From NCBI GenBank assembly GCA_944470555.2, contig OX104129.1:65899747-65963746 (forward strand): DNA of 64,000 bases, in the 5' to 3' direction. Position numbers and translations under genes: made by a program. Positions 43,370 through 57,165 of the stretch are shown here, one piece after another. The stretch comes from Heterobilharzia americana. Its lineage: Eukaryota; Platyhelminthes; Trematoda; Strigeidida; Schistosomatidae. The notes beneath the pieces were generated by a model. It was given only the letters and a program-made list of their open reading frames with translations. It searched no databases and had not been told where the DNA came from. The number at the start of each line of letters is the position of its first letter. Positions within the stretch are counted from its first letter, which is position 1.

Positions 43370-46300
43370 TTATTTGTCCCTTGGGTTCATGATGGAACAT
43401 AGGGCTTCAGTAGCACGTCTCCAGTGAACTCTGTTCTCTGAAATCTTTTGAACCTGGCTCCACGACAGCCCACGAGCCCTCATTTCCTCCTCGCACAATC
43501 TCCTCCATGTCACCCTCACCTCGGACGCCCAACTCGTCGCTTCCCATGGGAATTCCACTCGAGGGCCTGGCCTGACGCGTGATGTCCCCAGTCGGCCTTC
43601 TCAATGTATGCCCAATCCATCTCCACTTCCACTTCCTTCCAATGCATATTTGTTGGGTGATAGGTTCTTGGTTGGTTCGTTCCCAGAGCTCCTTTTTGCT
43701 TATTCTGACTATTCTGGCCATCTGATCTTCAGTAACCAGCCAGCGTAAGCAGTTGTTGATGAATGTCTGAAGTTAATTGGAAATGCCTTTTGTGACGCGC
43801 CAAGTCTCTGAACGATACAGGAGCACTGACTTGACGTTGGTGTTGAAAATCCGGATCATGTTCATGCTTTATGCTGGCTGAGTGCAGAAGATCTCCACAC
43901 TGGTTTCAGGCTAATGAAGGCCTGTCTTGCTTTTCCGATTCTGACTTTGACATCCTCGTCCGTGCGGCCACCTGAAGTTGAAACAGTGCTTCCTAGATAG
44001 GTGAAGGAGGCTACTTCCTTTAAGTTTCTCCCGTTGATGGTGATTGGAGTTTGGTGTTGTTGTTGGAGTTGTTGGTGCGGTGTCTTCGTCACTTCTGTCT
44101 TCTCTATATTCACTTGAAGTCCCGTCTTCGCTGCCGCTTCTGCCAACTTGTTAGTTTTCGTCTGTAGATCTTAAAGTTCGTGTGACATCAGACATGTCAT
44201 CGGCGAAATCCAAATCTTCTAGGTTCTTTTCCGCAGTCCAGCCAGTGTATCCCTCTCTTCTCTCCCCCCACTGTTTGCTGCATGATCCAGTCCAGGCCAG
44301 TCGACCACAATCAGGAATGTCATGTGGGATAGTAGGCAACCTTGTTTCACTCCTGTCTTCACTTCAAAAGCATCACTGAGCTTCCCATTGTGAACTACTT
44401 GGCATGTGGCGTCTTCATATAGTTGTTGAATGAGGCTGACGAAGGTTTGTGGTACTCCGCGGCGTTGAAGCAGCTGCCAAATTACTGTCGAAGGCCATTT
44501 CAATGTCGATGAAGTTGAGGTGTAGAGTTGACCGCCATTCTATACTCTGTTCTATGATGATGTGTAGTGTAGAGTTGCAATTTGGTCTGAACATGATTTG
44601 TACCTCCTGAACCCAGCCTGCCTGTTCCGGGCGTAGTTTCAAATCCAGCGCATCCTTTAGTCTCTTCAGGATGATGCGTCTTAATATTTTGCTTGCCCTG
44701 AGTGGACAGTAGAGTGATTCCTAGCCACTTCTTGCAAAGGCATAGGTCTCCCTTCTTCTGCAGTTTAACAAAGTAACCCATCTTCCAATCGCCAGGTACC
44801 TTCCCTTCCTTCCAGACCCTGTGCAGTAGTGGTGTGAGCATGTCCGCTGTTATCCCTGCGTCTGTTTTCAGTGCTTCTAGCAGGATCCCGTCTGCTCGTG
44901 CTGCTTTCCCACATTTCACTAGCCTTATGGCGTTCAGGACCTCCACTTTTGTTGGAGGATTCATGTTCACTTGTGGTTCAGTGGCTGGACTGCTGGTGGT
45001 ATTTGTGGACGAAGTGCAGGTGGTGGTTGTAACGGAAAAATGATCTGAAAATCCCTCCCGATCACTTTTATTTGATTGTATTGACATTTATTTTAACATT
45101 TTTACCCTCGTTGTGGATGGTGTACCTTTGACCCTCGCCGGTGTAATGTTATTTGCTTGTTTAACTGTCTTATTTGACTTTACACTCGGTATTTGCCTTT
45201 GTATGTTTGAGACTTATTATGAGTGTTTCACTTTCCTATTATGTGACGCTGGACTGTTGATAAGGTGATGTTGTTTTACTGCGCACGACATTTTGTTTTG
45301 GTTCAACTTACGGTTGTGCAGTGATTTGACTGTTTGTCTTTTGACTGTCTGCTGGGAACGTTTGTTTGTTGATTTGATTCCTGTAGACAGAGTTTTGATC
45401 CCTTTTGCCGGGAATATTCTTATTGACCGACAGTACGTATTTGTACCCGAGAACGTTTTGGACTGTATAGTTACCCAACGGCACTGTTGAGTATCACAGA
45501 TTTTGTTACGAATCTACTATTGAATTACTACAAACCGTGTTTTGATATTTCGATCCAACCTTTGACTGTGCGTCACTCGCGGAAGTTAGGAAGCTATACA
45601 GTAGAACGCAGGAACTAGTCAGATTCACGTCAGTTGGCACCGACTAGCTATTTCCCGCGTTCATGCCAAGATTATTGGATTCTGGCCGCTACAGTGGTCA
45701 ATTCAAGAGCATTTGGAAGTGGTCAGCCCATTGTTTCCTTTGTTTCTCTTCTTTCGTCATTAAATTTCCCTCATCATCTTTTATTGGCTTCGTCTGCGTG
45801 GATCTCTTCCCTCCCAGATTGTAACCTGGCCATTTGGCACAATGTTGTCAGGTCTTTCCCACCTACAGCCTGTTCTGCTTCACTTGCCAGTATTTCGTAG
45901 AAGAGTCTTTTGTCTTTGCGTGCACTCTTCTCCACTTCTTTGTCCAGTGTAGTGTTTTGCACATTGTACTCAGTTCCTCTTGTCGTTGACCATCCTTGCA
46001 CTGGTTTATGATCTGCTTCACCATCACCATGCTCCTCTCCTATCTCCTCTCTATCCGCTTCCATGTATCCATCGAGATCCATTCCTTATCTCCTTTCTTC
46101 TTCCTTCCTAATACGGTTGTGCAGGTTTCTTTCCACATAGCTTTCAAAGACTTCCAGTGTTCATCCACACAAGTTTCTTCAGGGATGTTGCTTGATATCT
46201 CCCATTTTGTCTTGATGGCTGCCAAAAGTGAAGATGTCCTTCGTAGTTTAGTCCTTCAGTTAAAAAAAAATTCTAGATGTTGTACTTGAACTATGGTCTA

Positions 46301-47330
46301 TCACCAGCTTCCTTGAAGGCTTTTAACTTGATTTGGAAGGTAAAATCCTTGTACTAGATAGTGGTCTGAACCTACATCTGCTCCTCTTCTTGACCTAAAA
46401 ATGTGTCAAGCAGACTGCGTCTCCCATTTCTTGAGATTGAGATAAAGTCGATTTGATTTTTAGTGTAGTCTGGTGATCTGGTGAAATCAAAAACATGTCG
46501 CTTTGTGCTTGAACACAGTGCCTCCAATCACCAAATCGGTGAATGCACAGAATTCTGCATTTCATCGAGTGCTTCTCAACCAATGGTTAGTTCTCTTCCT
46601 GTGTTGTCCCCTCCCAGTTTGGCATTCATATCACCTCACCGATCAGAATTTTGATATAGCCAACTGAGGTCTTGTCCAGTGTTGATTGCAGTTGCCTGTA
46701 GAATTCCTCCTTCTTCTCTTCACCTCCATTATTTGTAGGTGCATAGCATTGTATGGTTGTGACCTTCCTTCCTTTTGAGTTCAACCTTGCTCTCATGATC
46801 CTAATCCTGGGGGAGATTGGTTCCCACCGCATGAGAGCCTTCGATGCTCTCGGGGACATCATGATAACCACTCGAAAACTCAGTGTGCTGGTGGTTGTCG
46901 TCTGGGTGACAGTATCGGAGTAGATTATCGATTCTGAAGTTGACTGTTCGGAGAGTCCACTTCCATCCCAACTGCTGATTCCTCGTAGATTCCTAGTACT
47001 TCAATGCTATGCCCTGTCATCTGTTTGGCAACCTGGTTGGCCTTGCTAGGTTCATATATGGTGCGGACATTCCATGTCCCGACGTTTACTTTCGCTTCCA
47101 TCGAGGTGGTGAAGATACATCGGCCAATTGGCTTCCCGAAGGCTTTCACCAACTGGCGTTATTTCGCCTCTCCAATTCCAGCGAGGAATAATTAAGTTTT
47201 TATTTTTATATTTTGTTTGTGCTTTGAAGTTTGTTTAGCGGTTGGATTTGTTTTACGGGGTAGGGTTGCTGGCTCCCGGGCTTAGGACCAGCTGGTAACT
47301 AGTGAACTAGTTGACCAGGCGAGGTTGATA
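43370..47330 (-). mobile_element. RTE-B non-LTR retrotransposon (SR2-like), nearly full length
   Basis: About 3.96 kb. From 47330: 5' leader; endonuclease start at 47152 (EAKVNVGTWNVRTIYEPSKA); endonuclease continuation 46871-46626 (RKVTTIQCYAPTNN); middle region 46082-45774; RT from 45087 (NPPTKVEVLNAIRLVKCGKA, VPGDWKMGYFVKLQKKGDL), 44503-44219 (VKTGVKQGCLLS), DFADDMS at 44210, C-terminal 44146-43862 (ASFTYLGSTVSTSGGRTDED) and 43721-43407 ([10 protein letters not shown]); ends with an (AAT)n-type tail at 43355-43380. Several frameshifts and stops. The best reference copy for the B family in this window. Confidence 0.9.
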
Positions 47331-47334
47331 ATAG

Positions 47335-48495
47335 CGATACAGACGGAAAAATTATATATTGTTAGGGTATAAAGTATTTTCCTGATAAGTATTCATACAT
47401 ATTTTGAAATACATTTCATGAATACTGTATGCAGTTGTTAGCTTGTCACATACTCCTAAGTGGACAGGAACATGTATAAATAATAAAGTGAAAACTATAT
47501 GTATCAAAAGCACGATGGACGACATGTAGAAGGTTTCGATTGAAGGGGACACTGGTCGTGTGATAAAACAGGTCGTTTTAGCCGTTTTTCATGTGTTAAG
47601 ATGTTTGTTCACAACGATGTTAGTGTGAAGGCTCGGGTGCGCATCACCAGATTGCTGACAGTCCCCAAAGTTTCGCGGAATAACCTCTTTTCAGCAACAC
47701 GGGGAAAAAAGTGGGGGAACAATATTGGATAATAGGCGAGATCCAGGGGTTTATAAAACATAAGGGAAGGAGCCGACTTATGCTAAAAAAAATAAGCCTT
47801 CTGATTTGATGAGTTAGGTGGAAGATTCTCTTGGAAGTCGATGAGACATGGGGAGACTAAGAAAACTCAAAAGAAAAACACAAACCAGTATAGAAAACTA
47901 ATGTAACATTCTCCCTTGTACAGTTGTCGACGGGTGAGTGAACATGAGGCTTAAGCGGTTTAAACGGGTCATGTTTATCTCTCAACCCGAAATTTGTCGT
48001 CTGATATTTTGTAGAACTTAGCACATGACCATTAACGGGGGACCGTCGTCCAATAGTAGATGAGAAATCGTTCAGTTGAGAACAATCTTATGAGGCGTCC
48101 TACTTGAAATTTCGGTTGCCTCGCTGCACCACGGCATATACTGCATTCAGTGTCTTCTTTCTAAACTATTATGATAATTTAACTGTCATCAGATCGTATT
48201 ATACACTCCCACAAGTCCTTGAAATCACTGCAACCTGTTACTACAAATTGATGTGAAGATTAGGAAACAGCAGCATGGTGGATGGAAATCAGATCTCAAG
48301 CTTATGGCAAAAAATCAAACGACTATCCTGAAAATGCTTGGCATAAACTGCAGTTCGTTACCGAAGAAAGATTATTAATTTCGGCCACTCTTATCCACAA
48401 ATGTTCATCGAAATACGAGAGTAATAATGTTACGGGAAACATGGCCCCATGACCTGTGCCGTCACGATTTAGTTTGAAGTAATGGTTTCAAACTA
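47335..48495. other. No recognisable feature; start of the compositionally different block
   Basis: No coding, SINE or RTE words seen. From here on (TA)n runs are absent. Confidence 0.45.
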
Positions 48496-48499
48496 GTCA

Positions 48500-49095
48500 G
48501 ACAGGATCGAAGCTTTTTAAGGAGTAAATGACGTTAGTTACCATTACAAACTAGTCCACCTTCAACTATGTATGCTTTAGCTTCTCTATAGAAAAGATTG
48601 ACTGCATTACCGCTAAATGTCGTCTTCAACATCTGAGTAAATATGAACACACATACGAAAAAAACATTTATATCACATCTGACTGCAGTTTCTCAGCTTT
48701 GCCAATTTTCGTTAAGGAATTTACTGAATTTGCCGTTCCGATTCTGGGTAACTATTTGTATATCGTCTGTGGGGATTTAACTTCATGTGACTGCAGTTTT
48801 CCTGTATAATTGGGTGATAAAAATGTTGACTTTTCGACCCACCCTGACAACATCCCAGAACTAGTATTCACAAATTACGCTGGCCTATACAAAGCCAATT
48901 TACGTATGTTTGCGGTCGCACACATAGGGAGGAGTAATCCAGTGATGCAGTTGAGGGTTGGAGAAAATGTACCTAAATGGCTTCAAAAACAAATGGAGTG
49001 TGGAACCGTGATAAGCGCTGGCGGGAGACGACCCCCTTCATCCGAAGCCAAACGTCGGTTGGCTATAACGCAAACTTTGAACACTGACCGCTTTT
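48500..49095 (+). mobile_element. CR1-like endonuclease fragment
   Basis: FAVPILGNYLYIVCGDLTSC corresponds to the VCGDFN motif of CR1-type endonucleases, and DNIPELVFTNYAGLYKANLR to the DLVFTN segment before the SDH motif. One stop at 48808. The extension to 49095 (RRPPSSEAKRRLAITQT) is not recognised. Confidence 0.65.
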
Positions 49096-49369
49096 GATAT
49101 TGATAATGGAGCTTGTCTGTGAGATGAGAGATGGAAATTCATATCCATTGCATGAGTTTCAGCAAATTCTAATAAGATTATGTACACTAATGACTTGATA
49201 TATAAATTTTTTAAAAATTTTTTAATACTGGATACCAGTTCGTAAACTACCAACAATTGTGAATTTGACGGTGCTTGTAAACTGGTATCCCTCATGTTAA
49301 ACCCATTAAATGAAGACGATATTTATTATTATCTAAACCTTAACACTGTATGTACGCTGTAAAGTAATA

Positions 49370-49530
49370 TTTCCTTGTTTGTATCATAACTAGCGCCACC
49401 TTCGGCAGTTTTTAATTGAGTTTAATGACATTCCGTCAGTACCACTCAGGGCTCAAGTCTTGTGCATATTTTGAGATGCATCAACGTGATGAAGCCTGTA
49501 AACTGGCTTTTCTGGTGTTAAAACTTTTTT
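49370..49530 (+). repeat. Unclassified repeat G (first full copy)
   Basis: GCGCCACCTTCGGCAG, GTTTAATGACATTCCGTCAG, GCCTGTAAACTGGCTTTTCT GGTG. A short piece (TGCTTGTAAACTGGTATCCC TCATG) also lies at 49270-49300. Confidence 0.7.
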
Positions 49531-49899
49531 CAACGTGGAAATGAAACATTTATTTATTTGTTTATTGATATCATGGAGGCAAGTCACAACACTAATGTCC
49601 GTACAGCTTTCAAAGACTTACAAACAGGCAGCTGGAGAAGTACACTGAGATTTGTGGAAGTCGTAGATATACACGATTGAAACCACCCTTATGTGCACAA
49701 AAACAATTTGTTCTTACATTACGCCTAACTTGGTAAACTTTCTTTTCGTGCCACGACTAGGATAAACTGTGACACTTCCTGTTTGGTTTCATCTTTCTTA
49801 ATTTTAATCCCATATCATGTTAATTTTCGTACTTGTTCTCCCACTCTTCGTTTTAATATATGTTGACATGATGAGTAAATGAGTGACCAGATTATTCAA

Positions 49900-50340
49900 A
49901 ACGTGCCGCTCAAATGCATCGCACTGTTCACATAAGGTTCGTAGTTTACTGCCCTAGGTCTTCGAATCCGTCCCGAAGCTTAGTTCTTGATCGTGTTTCG
50001 AGTATTAAATTTGGAAAAGGTGCAGATATTTTATGCCATTCCCCTAGACATGTCCTTATTACATCTTTTTCCGAAAACACAATACCCGTTGCTTGGAAGG
50101 AGATCAAAGCTGTCATCTTCTGGGCAAGATGTTAGGTTTCTATCTACCGTCATAACTCCCACTCTTTTGAAGACAATAGAGAAGCTACCACGCCTTGTGC
50201 CTGAGCCTTCATCGAAGATTTTCAGAGATCCCAAACAATTCGCTGATAAACACAGGGGAAGCACTTTAGTTGCCGCAACTGTCCTGCATAATAATAGTGT
50301 TTCTATTCTAAACAAAGATGTTAAGTGCGTTCTCTTTTAA
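49900..50340 (+). mobile_element. CR1-like RT start, fragment
   Basis: ENTIPVAWKEIKAVIF matches the P..WK.A....I step at the beginning of RT. The frame shifts and the following sequence is unplaced. Confidence 0.5.
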
Positions 50341-50479
50341 CTCTGTTCTTAGTCCACTCCTGCTAGATAAACTTTCAACTTCTCATACTGAGTCATGGGT
50401 TACGAGAAGGCCGTACTCGTATTTTTCTCAAAGGAAGCAGTATACTATCGATAAATGAAGGTGCTCCACTTCACTGCTC

Positions 50480-50935
50480 ACTGAAGCTTCCGTGGCTCAA
50501 GGTGAGTTACTTCCTCCGCTTCCGTTACCATTCTCTTTGAATGATCTACCTTATTTTATGCCGGTGACTTGAAAATTTCCATTCCAGTTTACTCTCACTT
50601 AGGTTTCTCTGAATTAGGTGGATCCTTCCCAGCGAATGACCAATGGCCCCTCACATGGTTTTGGGCCAAACCCTTCTAAATGTCAGACCGTCAATCTACG
50701 CCCCAGCGCAAAGGAGACCAGTGTGGGCAGCTTCGGTTCCATAAATCCTGCTGTATTGATGCTATTTCTGCAGAAAGTAAATCAAGTGTTAAATATCTCG
50801 GATTGGGACTTAATTATGATATTTGTTGGTCGTCTCATATCTTACTGACTTCTGTGGTTATCATTTGTTTAGTGCACTACACGAAGAACGTGAGTCCGTC
50901 GCGTATGACCCAGCCTCTGCTCTTCCAATAGTAAT
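50480..50935 (+). mobile_element. CR1-like RT palm fragment with altered catalytic box
   Basis: FSLNDLPYFM, then YAGDLKIS where YADD is expected (50558-50582), AKPF/SKCQTVNL, and VKYLGLGLNYDICWSSHILL, the order of a CR1 RT palm and thumb. Dead. Confidence 0.65.
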
Positions 50936-51059
50936 TCCCGCAGCTAACTTATTCATCTCTATTCTTCCCCGTTGATCTTTCCCATTCTGCCAAGAAAGGA
51001 CCGCGTTATATTGTATCGGGCAACCAGTAGGGTAAGTGTTGTGCCCAGGAAAAACAGTT

Positions 51060-51890
51060 TCGAGTGTTCGACTTGCGTGACAGGCTTGACACCATCGATC
51101 TGACCTCATTTTCCAAGTTGCTTCTGAATTTGATATCGACAGGTACGGGGACGGATAGGCTAAACTCAATGTTCATCAGAAATAGTGGTGATGATGTTCC
51201 ACTGCACTTACTCAAGACATTCACACTACCAACAGAAAGTGGAGATCATCCCAAAGAGTGTAAAACTTGTTTCATAGTTCCTTGCAGCAAGTCCAGTGAG
51301 AAGGGGAATACTAGTAACCACGGGCCTACCAAAATAACTCCAGTTGTCTCTCGAATTCTGGAAAATGTGATTAAAAGCAGCACCACTGATTACCTACTTA
51401 GAGTGAACCGCATCACAAGTCTCACCACGGTTTCGTCAAAAACCGGCCTTGCTTCACCTACCTTTTGGATTTCTTTAACCTTATCAATAGTAGCCGTGAG
51501 GCACTTAAAATCGTCATTGGTCTATACTTTGGTATATCAGAGGCGTTTAACAAAGTGCCACATAGTATACTTTTTGACGAGCTACAATCTATTGATATTC
51601 ATGACCTGTTACTTCGTTTGCAAAAATCATTTGTTTGTGATAGCACTCGAATCGTTAAAACAAACTGTATGCAGTCTAGAACTGGGGAAATAACTAGTGC
51701 AGCAATACAGGATAGTATCCTTGGTGATACGGCACGTAAAGAGGATACGAATAATTGGAGTTATGAAACCCAAAGTAAACCAACCAATCCAAAACAGTTG
51801 GCTGTCAAACGACCAGTGTATATAAAAAACAGTAAAGTGAATGTATTCATAACAGTGTCATGCAACGGGCTTCTCTAGTACTTCATCCAA
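51060..51890 (+). mobile_element. CR1-like RT fingers fragment
   Basis: TKITPVVSRILENVIKSSTT matches the PISL...K..E..I segment, and 51465-51660 reads DFFNLINSSREALKIVIGLY FGISEAFNKVPHSILFDELQ, the F.KAFD.VPH..L motif. Frameshift near 51450. Confidence 0.75.
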
Positions 51891-52214
51891 CAATGAATGT
51901 ACCTCCTTGAAAATGCTGCGTGCCTTAACATGAACAGCATCAAAAACCCATTGCCATTAGTCTGCAGTTGTTCATGTATTTATTCCCTCGCACCACAGCA
52001 CTTAATTATGATGGGCATATCTATATCGCTGTGAACGGTAACGCATGAACAGGTAGCCACTTTGGTAACATGATTAAGTGGAAATCCATAGGTCCCCGAA
52101 ATCGTCAATATATTCTTTTGGCCTCCAAAGATATAAGCATAAGAATTTACGGTAAAGTAGATGTTTATTTAGCATAACGTGGCATTACGGAGGCAAGTCA
52201 AAGCGTTGACTGTT

Positions 52215-52420
52215 TGCAGTGAGAAGTTGGACTTTTGCGCCACCTTGGTGCCACCAGTGGTGAAAAAAGGATGACTGAAAAACACTGTATGTGCTGAAAA
52301 GTGAATTTAATGACCTCCCTTCCCTACCATTCAGGATCTGTACAGCCTTGCAGATTTTTCAACACATACCAGTGTGATGATCCCTGTAAACTGGCTTCTT
52401 TCATGTCAACAAGCTAATAT
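52215..52420 (+). repeat. Unclassified repeat G (second copy)
   Basis: GCGCCACCTTGGTGCCACC, ATTTAATGACCTCCCTTCCC TACCATTC, CCCTGTAAACTGGCTTCTTT CATG. Aligns with 49370-49530 and 58075-58230. Confidence 0.7.
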
Positions 52421-52899
52421 GAGGATGAAATATTCAATGAGCAGACCCTGTGGAAGTTGTTCTTTACGACAAAATATATGTACAAACCTTCAGTTTGATG
52501 GCCACTGCAGTTTTTGGCCAAAACGAAATACAACGGTGACAACAATCGAAACAAGAGGTTCGGTATGGTTGTACTGGCGAATTGAGTGAAGCCAAACAAA
52601 ATGAATGATCAATGTTTTTTGAATACACCACAAGAACAGAATCAGAACGCACGCGACACCCCCCATCAGAGAACTTCGGTTTCTTTTCACTGCTGCTAAC
52701 ATCAAATAACATTTGTCACATTAGGCAGATGGACGCAAGCACGCGTGTGTCTCTAGGTGGTTCCCAGGGCTTACACCGACACTCCATGAAACCCCCTGCA
52801 CTAACTGTCGCTATGACTCCCGGGACTTAAAGCAGTACACCTGCCGGACTCCACCGACGCTTCCAAAAGGCACCTTGCGAATGTATCCGACGGGCGTAT

Positions 52900-55800
52900 C
52901 TTTCACTGTTTTGATCTTACTTTTCTGACTAACCCATCTTCACTGCACATCACTCTCTGCGCTAGCCCCAAAGGCCATTTATTTATATCCCCTATTTCGG
53001 ACACTATAGTGACTAAGTCACTTACTTGGATGTTTTTCCAGAATTCGTCCACTTACGCCGTCGTTGTAACAATGAAACTTACTCCTTGAACCAGCGTTTC
53101 CAAATTATTTTCGGAAGATAACTAGCTTGTCGCTCCTTAGAAAACCTACCACTCCCATGCGTGCCCCAAACCACTCTAAGTTGTCTCTCAACGGCAACAA
53201 CTTTACTGTAGTCAGTACCGTTAGATTTCCACCCCCGGATGCAGGTGGAACCAAAGGACGGTTGTTGATTGTACGAATCAGGCGTTTTCCAGACCGGCCC
53301 CAGTGGCTTGCTGCCGATGGATTGAAACGCCGGTCAATTCATTTACCAAGCAAGTTACTGTGAACCAGCCCCTGTTTCCATTCTCTCAAGTATTCATCCA
53401 GCTCATTCTTGGCCCTTACTAAGTTGGATCCCTTACCGCTGGATATCTTTCTCGGGTATCCCTTGGATAAACCTGACATGCAGTCCATTCGTATCTTATC
53501 TATACCGATTTCTCTTGCTGCCTGGCTTCGTTCACTCTGGGGTATAACTGTACAACCTACAAACAGTTACTGATCCCTCTGTTTAGGCGCAGAACTTCTT
53601 GATCAAAACCAGGCCCGCAGTCTTTTGAATGAGGAGGTAGAGTTAGAGATGCCATTACCAAAAGCTAAATGATCTGCATAGAAACGTTCACCGATGCCCT
53701 CTTTGGTTTCAATGTGCTCTCCGACACAGGAAGTGTCTATGGTCCTCCTGATTCCATAGCCTGCGCATAAGCGCTACAAGACCATACCAAATTGGTGAAC
53801 AATCAGTTGACATTCAACGGCCTCTTGGTTCATGTTAACGCGCTTCCCCTGCAGGAGACGAAATGTTGGTCTTTCACGTTCCGGAATCCTGACTCGCAAG
53901 AACATTTCCTTTACTTGAGTCGCAGCAGCGATGGACCCATCTCCAAATCCCAAACGCACCCCAGAAAGAATGCTAACTTCTTCACATATGTTGCGTAGGT
54001 CGCTATTATTCTTTGCTGATCGTTTATTTAAACACTCAAATCCACATTTAGCAACTTCATAGCTACCGGGCAGACCAAGTTCTCCACATCACCCGAGCAA
54101 CCCAACCTCACATTGTCCATCGACTAACCTAGGGGAACTATCAGCAGTTTTAATTGCCCTTCTATCCTCCACGGAAAGCATCGTACCAGAGCTGCTCATG
54201 TCCTTGAACTCATGAGGACACAACCTCCCTTGACTATCTTACACATTACAGTTTTCGAACACTGTAAAAAGGCGACTCTGGGTGGGGACTTGTCTAGCTT
54301 CGAGCCAGTAAAACCCCACCGAAACGGGATTTTACCCTGAACGGCCGATTCCCACTTCCAAAACGCTGTTTCAGGGCCCAATGGACGTCCGGAACATCAC
54401 ATCCAATTCGGGTTCCAACAGTATCACCACGTAATCGAAGTAACTTGATGTCCTTCAAATGGCTCTGTACCTCAATCTGTCGCTCAGGCAGTGTGCGCGC
54501 CTGATATTGGTAGGCGATTAACGGTGTAAGCCCCTTTTACCTTCACTGAACCCTGTCCGTCCGGCAAGTAGGGTTCCACACTCACTCCCAAGCACTTGAG
54601 CTTGGAAATCACAGTCACGGTGACCACGCTCAGGGAGGACTTCCTGCCGGCCCTTGACAATGTGTTCCAATGTCAGTGACACATCCGGCTGTCTGTGCAA
54701 TACCGTATAAGTCCCTATGCTCCCTTCTGGACCCGTCAGTCTCCCTGGAACCACTTCCAAGTTTACTTCAGGAGATCTTGTTTTCTTTTGTCCAGTGGAT
54801 TATTGGCCCAGTTATTTTGGCTTCACTGTCTGTCACACACAAAAAAGAGTTACGGTTCACTTTGCAATCCTTAAACTTATAACTTAGCTGCATGACCATC
54901 CCTTAAACATTTGTAGCAGACACCAAGCTGCTTGACCACCAACCTTTCGTCGGTCGGAGTTTTCAGCAGCTTCGGACACTCAGGTAGACTATGGCAATCA
55001 TGACGTAAGATGCAACTCGTAGTACACGTGGTCCTATCTCATGTCGAATGAATAGTGCCTCCCAACAACTTGGAGTCCGACCCACGACTGAATTGCGAGA
55101 CATGACTCTTCATCCTACCTCTTTCCAAGTTGCGTCTTATCAACAAGCCGTATAGCAGTTCAGCCACTTCAGCTCGCTCTTCATTGAAGCAGACCAGGTC
55201 CCCAAAGTCGTTTTCCCTCCCAGCGACCAAAATCCTATCCAGTGCATCGGCCCATCTACTTTGTAAATCTGTAGGCAACCAGCTGACAGTGGCCTCCAAG
55301 TTGACCGACGAACCCAAATCCCCAACATAGCTGGTCTGTCACTATGTCATTTCCACGTTTCTAAGCTTTACAGAGAACTCATTCAATAGCCTCAACAGTA
55401 TTATCCCCTGACTGTCTATTTCCAACCAATTCATCAATAACTGATCAGGCAATCATATGCTCCTGTGCAAACAAATAATGAAGTATTTCTCTTGTTTGAT
55501 CATATGCGAGGTCACCAGGCGGTGAAATACGTGCCCCCATTTCTATCTTTCCCTTCCTTTTGCAAAAGTGTAGGAGATGGATCAACATCTGGCTTTTGTC
55601 AGTAAGTTCAATTTTTGTCGTATTCCTTAGCTGAACCATAAACAGCTGGTACTGGCTGGGCTGACCATCAAAATACATCGGTTTTATTCACGGCAGATGT
55701 TGTTCACAATCGAAGCCAAACGACTTCTGAAGTCCGATGAGAGGTTATTGTGTATATCACTGGGTTCGGGAGATCTAATGGCACTCTTAATCCTGGAATA

Positions 55801-56290
55801 ACTGCATGCCTCATCCTCAACTCTTTATACATTAAAGGACGATACAACCCTTGATCCCAACTCGCTTTGCAGCCTTTTCTCCTCCGACAAACGTTTAAGT
55901 GTCTAGTAGCTGAGACAAGTATTCTCACTACATGGGCCGTGCATATTACCGTCAACACTCACATTATCTTCATCATCACCACACAAAGTGTTGGAAAATT
56001 CCAAAGGATTGTCCACAGGTAAGACTTCCCTCCAATGTCTGGATCTAGCATTATGAACACGTTTAGAAGCTTGATTCCTACGATCAGAAGGCATATTAAA
56101 AAGAGCAGGATACCGGAAATGCTGGAACTTGTTTCCAAAAGGGAAAGATCCGAACCGTCAGCCGTCAAAGTCAAATTGAAAAATTTATGTTGCGGCAAAT
56201 CCACTGAGTAGCACATAACGAAAATACGAATCTTTGGAGTTCCTAAACCCGAAGCGAGACCAATCAAATCCAAAACGACTGGTTGTCAAG
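52900..56290 (-). mobile_element. BEL/Pao LTR-retrotransposon fossil (gag, CCHC, RT, integrase pieces)
   Basis: In minus order: gag-like 55678-55445 (YFDGQPSQYQLFM, MLIHLLHFC) and 55317-55039 (VSWLPTDLQSRWADALDRI, NDFGDLVCFNEERAEVAELL), a CCHC-type knuckle at 54930-54890 (CYKCLRDGHAAK), an RT piece 53959-53774 (SIAAATQVKEMFLRVRIPER, the Pao RT entry), and an integrase piece 53450-53270 (SNLVRAKNELDEYLR, NPSAASHWGRSGKRLIR). Frames are broken throughout. LTR ends were not located. Confidence 0.75.
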
Positions 56291-56639
56291 TGAGGAATGT
56301 GCATTCAAACAGTAAGCAACTGCTCCGCTGCGGGGGGAAATATTCCAGTACACCGGTGGTCTGAGGGTTGCATGCAGCTGTCACGCACATGCACTAGACA
56401 GTGCTCTAACTGCTGCTCGGGAGAATGGGGCAAAGTTGAGGGGTGGTGAGACAACCCCATCTCGAGTTCGACACTGATGTGGTCGGCTTAGCATACGTAG
56501 AGATAACCCAGACGCGCCCCCTGAAGTACGTGGACAAAAGCCATCTAGACCTTTTTCTGGTTCTAGATATGTTCCTAGATATTCCAGCGACCTAACATTC
56601 CCTGAACAAACAGCTTGTATCACACCTGAGTCACGCAAA

Positions 56640-57165
56640 CTCCTTGGACGCGTCGTCCGTGACTCCTATAGTACTGAGTCAAGGGTCCCGCTATACAAAG
56701 TGTGCATCAGTCTAACTTTAGAACACTGCCCGTTCATTCTAGGTGGCTTTCTTATAAGCGGCAAGCTAAAAATTCAGGGGGCACAACGCCAATTTACATT
56801 AAAAGCACTAGAAGCCGATTGCAGCCTGGAGGTTTGGATCTGTGGATGCAACATGCTGGAACTGGAAACTGTCTGGAAAGGGGGCAAATATATTTTGCAT
56901 ATATATTTTGTCATAGACTACTTCGTAAGCAAGTTCACTCATGCTACCTGGAAATTAAAACAGCTGCAGCATCCACTCACGATGTACGTAACCACAATCT
57001 GTTGGCTGGAAATGAGCGTTGTAGGGCCGAATGGCGAGGAGATTTATTCCTCAGTAGGTTCTCTTACATCTGGACTAGACTTCCCGAGGAAGTACGTGCT
57101 GCAGGTTCACTATCCACCTTTCCCTCTCCATTTGATAAGCTGATGAGTCTATCACTTGCCTAGCC
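56640..57165 (+). mobile_element. CR1-like RT C-terminal end
   Basis: AASTHDVRNHNLLAGNERCR AEWRGDLFLSRFSYIWTRLP-EEVRAAGSLSTF is the F..R....WN.LP..VV.A.S...FK pattern that ends CR1 RT proteins. Confidence 0.7.
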
